64,000 nt of DNA from Desulfovibrionaceae bacterium. GTDB taxonomy: Bacteria > Desulfobacterota > Desulfovibrionia > Desulfovibrionales > Desulfovibrionaceae. The stretch lies in contig JAFLSV010000001.1 in assembly GCA_022510785.1 (NCBI GenBank), forward strand, positions 122,591 to 186,590. Reading direction: 5' to 3'. Positions 58,766 through 64,000 of the stretch are shown here, piece by piece. How positions within the stretch are numbered: the first letter of the stretch is position 1; each line of letters begins with the position of its first letter. The notes under the pieces are model-generated. The model did not search any database, had not been told where the DNA came from, and saw nothing but the letters and a program-made list of their open reading frames with translations. The translations under genes and the position numbers were made by a program.

Positions 58766-59827
58766 TTACGCGCACTGCTGGAGCATGCGGGTCAGGGCTT
58801 CGCGGGCCGGCCCCGCCTGGGCCTGGTCTATCTGAAGCGGCTGCGCCGCGCCTTCGCGGATAGCCCGCAAGGTGCGCCACAGCGCGGCCGGCCGTATCTT
58901 TGTCATATTGGAACAGCAGGCGCTGACGGCCAGGGGCAGGACTTCAACCCGCCCGGCATGGCGCGCGGTCAGACGGCGAACCAGATTAATTTCCGTGCCC
59001 ACCACCAGGGTTGAGCCCTCCGGGGCGGCCTGCGCCTGCCGGATGATGAACGAGGTTGAGCCGGCTGCATCCGCCGCGCCCACCATTTCCGGCGTGCATT
59101 CAGGATGAACGATAACACGCGCCCCGGGATGAAGACGACGCGCCTTGTCAGCCATGTCGGGCTTGAACACGGCATGTATGGGACAGCAGCCCGGCCACAG
59201 CAGCAGGGCGGCCTTGCCCACGGCCTCCATGTCCACCTGATTGCCGCCTTGCCGGATGTTCAGGATATGGCGCCGCTCGGGCGGCAGACCAAGCTGATCC
59301 GCCGTATTGTTGCCCAGATTGTGATCGGGCAGAAAAAGCACGGCATCCCCCTGATCCAGCGCCCATTTCAGCATGGTGGGGGCATTGGCGGATGTGCACA
59401 CCGCCCCTCCGTGCCGACCGACCACAGCTTTGACCGCCAGGGAGGTGTTGACATAAGCTAAGGGAACAATGCGCCGCCCGGTGCTTTTCAGGCGCGTCAT
59501 CATGGCCTCCAGAAGCGGAGCCGGGGTGGTGTCCGACATGGTGCAGCGGGCTTCCAGCACGGGCAGATACACGGCCTGATCCGCGGCGGCCAGCAGCCTG
59601 GCGGATTCGGCCATGAAATGCACGCCGCAAAACACAATATGACGGGCTTTAATGCCTTCAATCATGCGGGCCAGCTCAAGGGAATCCCCCGTATGATCCA
59701 CATGCGCCACAATATCGTCGGCCTGATAATGATGCCCCACAATGACCAAATCCCGCCCCAGTTCGGTACGCAGGGCATCAATGGCCCGACCGAAATCCTG
59801 GCTTGAGGCTTCGTTAAGATCAGACAT
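58766..59827 (-). CDS. nadA: Quinolinate synthase
   Basis: NadA condenses iminoaspartate with dihydroxyacetone phosphate to quinolinate on a 4Fe-4S cluster. 353 residues. The three cluster cysteines are in 'HIVFCGVHFMAES', 'GAVCTSANAPTML' and the C-terminal 'AVSACCSNMTKI' (the last of the pair position not resolved). 'VGHHYQADDIVAHVDHTGDSLELAR' is the substrate site. The ATG with AGGAG is far inside the ORF track entry. It begins 4 bases after the nadC stop. Confidence 0.96.
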   Translation of the reverse strand: MSDLNEASSQDFGRAIDALRTELGRDLVIVGHHYQADDIVAHVDHTGDSLELARMIEGIKARHIVFCGVHFMAESARLLAAADQAVYLPVLEARCTMSDTTPAPLLEAMMTRLKSTGRRIVPLAYVNTSLAVKAVVGRHGGAVCTSANAPTMLKWALDQGDAVLFLPDHNLGNNTADQLGLPPERRHILNIRQGGNQVDMEAVGKAALLLWPGCCPIHAVFKPDMADKARRLHPGARVIVHPECTPEMVGAADAAGSTSFIIRQAQAAPEGSTLVVGTEINLVRRLTARHAGRVEVLPLAVSACCSNMTKIRPAALWRTLRAIREGAAQPLQIDQAQAGPAREALTRMLQQCA

Positions 59828-59831
59828 GGTA

Positions 59832-60833
59832 TCAACTCCTTGCAACAGGCGCGGCGGCACGCTCCATGCGTATGCTGAAATCCGCCACCGGCGCGGAATG
59901 CGTGATGCGCCCCACCGAAATAAAGTCCGGCGGGCGGACAGAAGAGGACAAAGCCAGGGCGCGTATGGTGGACAGCTCCACACCGCCGCTGATTTCGGCC
60001 TCAATGTCGGAAGGTATGAGAGGAAGAACAACGGCCAGTTGCCCAGGCGTCATATTGTCCAGCAAAATCCGCTCCGGGCGGCAGCTTACGGCCTCCCGCA
60101 CCTCAGCCTCGTCGCGGCATTCCACCTCAATGGGGGGACAGGGGGAATAGCGGTCGCGCAAAGCGGCCACCGCCGCCGTGATGGAGCCGGCGGCATCAAT
60201 GTGGTTATCCTTGACCATGAGCATTTCGGCCAGATTCATGCGATGATTCCAGCCCCCCCCCATGCGCACGGCGTATTTTTCCAGATATCTTTGGCCGGGC
60301 GAGGTTTTGCGTGTGTCCAGCAGTCGTACGCCCGTGCCTTTCAGCTCATCGACATAGCGCAGAGTGAGGCTGGCCACGCCTGAAAGATGGCTAATCAGGT
60401 TCAGAATGACCCGCTCCGCCTTCAAAAGCAGCGTTGCGGGGCCCCACAGACGGGCTATGCTTTCACCTGGTTCGGCATGGCTGCCTTCGGATTTCAGAGC
60501 TTCCCAATGCTCCATCGGACTATCCGCTCCCAGTTCGGCAAGCACCAGGCTGATAAGCGGCAGGCCAGCCACCACAGCGGACTGCTTGGCCACAATGCGG
60601 GCCCGGGCGCTGTCACCTGGCAAAAAAATCCCCAGAGCTGTCAAATCCGGGCCATCCTCCTCCAGCGCCAGGCGCACCAGCCGTCTGGCATACCCTGCCC
60701 CTTCGCCGGGCAGCATGGCCGCCACATCAGCCGGAAGCGCCGCTTCCGGCACGCCATGCTCCGGCGCCGCGGCCGCGGCCGCTCCGCTTGCTCCGCAACA
60801 AGGGGAATGGTATAATACTTTTCCTTCTGTCAT
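59832..60833 (-). CDS. nadC: Nicotinate-nucleotide diphosphorylase (carboxylating)
   Basis: NadC converts quinolinate and PRPP to nicotinate mononucleotide. 333 residues, ~45 longer than usual because of an N-terminal segment rich in Ala and Cys ('SPCCGASGAAAAAAP'). The core is normal: 'LVRLALEEDGPDLTALG', 'RVILNLISHLSGVASLTLRYVDEL', 'DTRKTSPGQRYLEKYAVRMGGGWNHRMNL' (PRPP/phosphate residues), 'VKDNHIDAAGS', 'VECRDEAEVREA' and 'AEISGGVELSTIRALA'. The start with AAGGCG is tentative; a Met ~40 codons later would give standard length but lacks a ribosome binding site that I could judge. First gene of nadCAB. Confidence 0.94.
   Translation of the reverse strand: MTEGKVLYHSPCCGASGAAAAAAPEHGVPEAALPADVAAMLPGEGAGYARRLVRLALEEDGPDLTALGIFLPGDSARARIVAKQSAVVAGLPLISLVLAELGADSPMEHWEALKSEGSHAEPGESIARLWGPATLLLKAERVILNLISHLSGVASLTLRYVDELKGTGVRLLDTRKTSPGQRYLEKYAVRMGGGWNHRMNLAEMLMVKDNHIDAAGSITAAVAALRDRYSPCPPIEVECRDEAEVREAVSCRPERILLDNMTPGQLAVVLPLIPSDIEAEISGGVELSTIRALALSSSVRPPDFISVGRITHSAPVADFSIRMERAAAPVARS
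60811..60816 (+). promoter_or_regulatory. Candidate -10 of mgtE inside the nadC 5' end
   Basis: A perfect TATAAT on the plus strand, ~123 bases upstream of mgtE, with only a poor -35 (TTGCTC) 17 bases before it. It lies within the nadC coding start, so coincidence is possible. Confidence 0.3.
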
Positions 60834-60938
60834 GGAACGCCTTTTCTTTTCGACTGCGCTATGGCCGGAACTCCGGCACATGCCGCACAGGTTAGGTGTC
60901 CCTTGTGGCTTCGTCAAGTATCACCGGGAGCGTCTTTC

Positions 60939-62327
60939 GTGAGTCCCAAAACAGCACCGGTCGTCCATTCTTCCAGCAGCGCGGGGACGCCTTCTTCCAA
61001 ACCCGGGGAGCAGGCGGACAGCGCGGCACACCTTGCCGTCGGCGGTGAAGAACTGGCAGGCACGGATTTTTCGCACCCGGCGGACAGGGCCGAGCATTTA
61101 GGGCAGCTGAGCCTCAAGGAACAGGTGTATGTCCTCAAGCACCTGCCCGCCGACGAGGCGGCCGAGGCCCTGGCTGAGCTCGACAGCCCGGTGGCCAGCG
61201 ATGTGCTGGAAAACCTGGATGCCAATGACGCCGCCCGGATCCTGGCCGAAATGTCGCCCGACGACGCTGTGGACGTGCTGGACGGCGTGGATGAAGGTCA
61301 CCGCGATGCGCTGCTCAGCAATCTGGCCCCTGAAGAAGCCTTGGAACTGCGGGCGCTGCTGACCTTTGACCCCGACACCGCCGCCGGGGTGATGAATACC
61401 GAAATAATCCTCATCCAGGCCGATATGACCGTGGACGAGGCTATCCGGCAAATCCGTTCCGACATGGAAGATATGGAAATGCCCTACTACGTCTATGTGG
61501 TGGATGCCATGGACATACTGGTGGGCGTGCTGTCCCTGCGCGACCTTATGCTCACCCGGCCCGGCACCCATATTCAGGATGTGCTGGGCAAGCAGGATCT
61601 GATCACGGTCGTCTATGATGCGGACAAGGCCGAAGTGGCCCGCCTGCTTGGGCACTATAACTTCCTTTGCCTGCCGGTGGTGGATCGCGAGGGACACCTG
61701 ATGGGTGTGGTCACCCATGACGACGTTATCGACATCCTCCAGGACGAAGCCAGCGCTGACATGCTGGGCATGGTGGGCGCCGGCCAGGACGAGGATGTGG
61801 ACACTCCCTGGCTCCAATCCGTGAAACTGCGCCTGCCTTGGCTGGTCATCAATATGCTCAATTCCACCGTGTCGGCGCTTATCGTGTATATATTTGAGGG
61901 CACCATCGCCCAGATGGCCCTGCTGGCCGTCCTTATGCCCATGGTGGCCAATCAGGCGGGCAATACAGGGCAGCAGGCCCTGGCCGTCATGATCCGGCAA
62001 CTGGCCACGGAACGCTTTGACAGCCGCAAAGCATGGACGGCCGTGCTGCGCGAAGGAAAAATCGGTTTGCTGACAGGGCTTATTGTGGCGCTCGGCGCCA
62101 TGTGCGGAGTAGGCCTGCTCACCCGGAACTTTCAGCTGGCCGGCGTCATGGGCGGCGCACTGCTTCTGGATATGGTGCTGGGCGCGGTGGCCGGGGGATC
62201 CATTCCGCTTATTCTGCGCGCCCTCGGACGCGACCCGGCTCAGGCCTCCAGCATTTTTCTCACCGCCCTGACCGATGGGGCCGGTTTTTTCATCTTCCTG
62301 GGCCTGGCCACGCTGATGCTGCTGTGA
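60939..62327 (+). CDS. mgtE: Magnesium transporter MgtE
   Basis: A 462-residue Mg2+ channel of the inner membrane. The cytoplasmic N-domain repeats are seen in 'HLPADEAAEALAELDSPVASDVLENLDANDAARILAEMSPDDAVDVLDGVDE'. Two CBS domains follow ('VYVVDAMDILVGVLSLRDLML', 'NFLCLPVVDREGHLMGVVTHDDVIDILQDEASADML'). The five-helix channel domain has 'AVLMPMVANQAGNTGQQALAVMIR', the typical MgtE block with the selectivity region. Start is a GTG with GGGAG upstream; the ORF track's ATG is 26 codons earlier without support. The ~45 residues before the N-domain are Ser/Ala-rich and disordered. Confidence 0.94.
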   Translation: MSPKTAPVVHSSSSAGTPSSKPGEQADSAAHLAVGGEELAGTDFSHPADRAEHLGQLSLKEQVYVLKHLPADEAAEALAELDSPVASDVLENLDANDAARILAEMSPDDAVDVLDGVDEGHRDALLSNLAPEEALELRALLTFDPDTAAGVMNTEIILIQADMTVDEAIRQIRSDMEDMEMPYYVYVVDAMDILVGVLSLRDLMLTRPGTHIQDVLGKQDLITVVYDADKAEVARLLGHYNFLCLPVVDREGHLMGVVTHDDVIDILQDEASADMLGMVGAGQDEDVDTPWLQSVKLRLPWLVINMLNSTVSALIVYIFEGTIAQMALLAVLMPMVANQAGNTGQQALAVMIRQLATERFDSRKAWTAVLREGKIGLLTGLIVALGAMCGVGLLTRNFQLAGVMGGALLLDMVLGAVAGGSIPLILRALGRDPAQASSIFLTALTDGAGFFIFLGLATLMLL

Positions 62328-62902
62328 GGACAGAAGTCTCCCCTCTTTCTATCCCCTAGAAAAATAAGAGGTTTTCATTACCCGTCACAGGACACAAAGA
62401 AGTCCGGAAACCATTTATTATCAACGGCTTCCGGACTTCTCTGGCATTCGGTGAAAAAAATCTGGCGGACGAGGGAGAGTTTGATGTTTAATAGATAATA
62501 TACTAATATAATTTTATTTTTAAAGATTGGAATTAATATATACCCAAAAAGTTACCCAGCGAAAATTTTTCAAAAATTTTTTGTGTCCATGTGAATCCAC
62601 GGGGATTTCCGTGTGTCCAGCCGCGATATCCAAGGATCAATTAAAATCCCTGTTATCGATTTAGATTTACGTCAAAAATTGGATTCAAACTCACGGTAAC
62701 TGGTAAATCAATCATCGTGAAGCCTTCACTTGACTTCCAAGTCGGATGCGCCTCCTGCAATGAGTGATGGCATGAAAGGCCGGACTCAATTCGGCCAAAC
62801 CTCATAGCTCACCGAAGGCGGCGGCCAATCCGACAAGGAACGCTGCCGCTCTTCCCAACCGGCTCAAAAAAGCCTATTATGAAAGCACATACGAGGCTCA
62901 CC
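62328..62902. other. Long A/T-rich gap between mgtE and the Rpn nuclease
   Basis: About 575 bases without a supported gene. The first part has the mgtE-proximal inverted repeat. The middle (~62,480-62,600) is markedly A/T-rich with long A and T runs. The last 200 bases return to higher GC and contain a short hairpin (GGCCG/CGGCC at 62,778-62,796). This could be the remnant of decayed DNA brought in with the nuclease, but no homologous remnant is identifiable by eye. Confidence 0.6.
62398..62440. repeat. 12-bp inverted repeat downstream of mgtE
   Basis: Arms AGAAGTCCGGAA and its exact complement around a 19-base loop, 70 bases after the mgtE stop. No U-tract follows, so its role as terminator is doubtful. 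Confidence 0.6.
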
Positions 62903-63922
62903 ATGCCGAAACAACACCACCAGCATGACATAAATTACAAAAACCTGTTCACAAATCCGGACATGGTGGCCTCTTTGTTGCGGAGCTTTGCCCCGGCCGA
63001 TGTGGTGGCGGACATGGATTTTTCCTCCCTGGAACCCTTCCCGTCCGAACATATCACGGAAGATCTGCGCGAACGGCACAGTGATATTGTCTGGCGCATC
63101 CGCATGAAGGATTCCTATTGCTATTTTCTGTTTCTGCTGGAATTTCAGTCCACGGAAGACTGGTGGATGGCTGTTCGCATTCTGGCCTACACCGCCCTGC
63201 TCTGGCAAAAAGTCATCAAAGCCGAAAAACTCAAGGACGGTGACAAACTGCCGCCGGTGTTCCCGCTTGTCCTCTACAACGGCGGCACGGCATGGAAGGC
63301 GCCGACAGACCTGCGCGAACTCTTGAGTCCGCATGGGAAAGCCTTGGAACCTTATCAACCGCAACAACAGTATTTTCTTCTGGATGCCGGTCGCGTGCCA
63401 GAGGAAGACCTGGCCAGAACCAACGAAATTGCCACCCTGCTTATCCGTTTTGAGCGCACACAGGCCATAGGGGAATTCATTCAACTCCTCACGGAACTGT
63501 GTACACTCCTTCCCCCATCGGAACGCCTGCACCTGCACCGTGCGTTCATCAGCTGGCTTGGCAAGACTGTGTTCAACCGAACCCAAATAAGCGAAGACAT
63601 CCTGCACTGCTCAACCATTCAGGAGGCACGATCCATGCTTGCCGATATCGCCCCTCATTGGGAACAGACGTTTATGGAAAAGGGTAGGAATGAAGGAATT
63701 TCCATCGGCCGGAGCGAAGGGATTTCCATTGGTGAAACTCTTGGTATCAAAAAAATCTTGCAGGAAATCCTGACGCATCGCTTCGGGGCACTGCCAAACG
63801 ATGTAATGGCATCTATTGACGGCATTTCCAATGCGAACGACCTGAAAAACCTCACTCATGAAGCCTATCAGGTCAGTTCATTTCAGGCTTTTCGTGAGCT
63901 ACTGGATCGCATCTGCAAATAA
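62903..63922 (+). CDS. Rpn-family recombination-promoting nuclease / putative transposase (PD-(D/E)XK)
   Basis: A 339-residue protein of the Rpn/Transposase_31 family (E. coli RpnA-E), Mg-dependent DNases that raise RecA-independent recombination. 'HDINYKNLFTNPDMVASLLRSFAP' is the family opening. The nuclease core is 'RHSDIVWRIRMKDSYCYFLFLLEFQSTEDWWMAVRI', giving the catalytic D and E-x-Q. 'LPPVFPLVLYNGGTAW' follows. The C-terminus has short near-repeats ('EGISIGRSEGISIGE') that are variable in this family. The ATG 8 codons inside the ORF track entry has a GAGG box. It is isolated by a long A/T-rich gap, consistent with mobility. Confidence 0.88.
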   Translation: MPKQHHQHDINYKNLFTNPDMVASLLRSFAPADVVADMDFSSLEPFPSEHITEDLRERHSDIVWRIRMKDSYCYFLFLLEFQSTEDWWMAVRILAYTALLWQKVIKAEKLKDGDKLPPVFPLVLYNGGTAWKAPTDLRELLSPHGKALEPYQPQQQYFLLDAGRVPEEDLARTNEIATLLIRFERTQAIGEFIQLLTELCTLLPPSERLHLHRAFISWLGKTVFNRTQISEDILHCSTIQEARSMLADIAPHWEQTFMEKGRNEGISIGRSEGISIGETLGIKKILQEILTHRFGALPNDVMASIDGISNANDLKNLTHEAYQVSSFQAFRELLDRICK

Positions 63923-63928
63923 AAAATC

Positions 63929-63979
63929 TGGGTCATGACTAGCTGAGAGAAGCCAAAAGGGCTAAACTCAAGTCATGAC
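63929..63979. repeat. Nested hairpin after the Rpn gene sharing an 18-mer with the cls hairpin
   Basis: Three nested stems: GTCATGACT with AGTCATGAC, TGAG with CTCA, and AGCC with GGCT around a small loop. The first 18 bases (TGGGTCATGACTAGCTGA) match the cls-adjacent hairpin at 17 of 18 positions. It starts 7 bases after the nuclease stop. Confidence 0.6.
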
Positions 63980-64000
63980 AAGCAAAAACAAGTACTCCTA

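Noticed and set aside
62864-63607. 247-codon minus-strand ORF over the Rpn gene
   Set aside because: Antisense to a gene with clear family motifs and a ribosome binding site.
63929-64000. tRNA-like sequence or att site (GGGTCAT start resembles the tRNA-Lys 5' end)
   Set aside because: The similarity is limited to a few bases; the fold lacks D-, anticodon- and T-arms and no integrase is present.

Overview
The window reads as a chromosomal segment of a GC-rich Gram-negative anaerobe, most likely a member of the Desulfovibrionaceae (sulfate- or sulfite-reducing Deltaproteobacteria / Desulfobacterota). This is inferred from gene content, not from a marker gene. It has LPS-type glycosyltransferases, DsbD, a DUF4390-NtrY pair, a TRAP transporter, several small 4Fe-4S proteins, and a precorrin-2 dehydrogenase / CcsA / HemA cluster that fits a cell needing siroheme and c-type haem. 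No phage, IS element, CRISPR array or rRNA operon was seen. One tRNA (Lys, CUU) is present. Almost all coordinates were refined from the ORF track by choosing starts with a visible Shine-Dalgarno sequence.

Layout. 1-2.0 kb: end of a thiamine salvage operon (thiM, thiamine-binding MTH1187 protein, thiE, Nudix hydrolase), joined by ATGA overlaps. 2.2-6.5 kb: a hypothetical gene, a membrane metallophosphoesterase, ettA and greA. 6.6-16.3 kb: the most distinctive region. A dctPQM TRAP transporter points left. A LacI-family regulator, a phosphofructokinase-family kinase, a two-subunit transketolase, a beta-hydroxyacid dehydrogenase and an iron alcohol dehydrogenase point right. Two near-identical LacI-type operators lie in the divergent promoter region, one exactly between the -35 and -10 boxes of the dctP promoter and one abutting the regulator's start codon. 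This is a self-contained, probably substrate-induced catabolic locus whose substrate cannot be read from the sequence.

16.3-28.3 kb: leftward housekeeping genes: recJ, a TPR protein, pyrF-gmk-remA-yicC, then a chain of overlapping genes aroK-aroC-recD2-NlpC/P60 lipoprotein-mtaB. 28.4-38 kb: alaC-like aminotransferase and hom (rightward), a two-cluster ferredoxin-like protein, cardiolipin synthase, an MBL-fold hydrolase, a ferredoxin-nitroreductase, HtrA protease and an FmdB zinc ribbon. 37.8-49.6 kb: DUF4390 and NtrY-like kinase (rightward) converge with GT9-CgeB-tilS (leftward). The siroheme/CcsA/HemA operon follows, then an acidic orphan protein and DsbD.

49.6-60.9 kb: tRNA-Lys, then a long leftward block. 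In transcription order this is nadC-nadA-nadB, then a degenerate ornithine-carbamoyltransferase-like gene, argG, argH, a deoxyribosyltransferase-like gene, an 86-codon orphan, and metN-metI-metQ, ending at a very strong palindromic terminator. 60.9-64 kb: mgtE, a long AT-rich gap, and an Rpn-family PD-(D/E)XK recombination-promoting nuclease followed by a hairpin whose 5' arm resembles one near cardiolipin synthase.

Best candidates for something undescribed are the TRAP/LacI/PFK/transketolase locus, the OTC-like protein that has lost its carbamoyl-phosphate motif inside an arg operon, and the two unknown genes bridging the arg and met genes.
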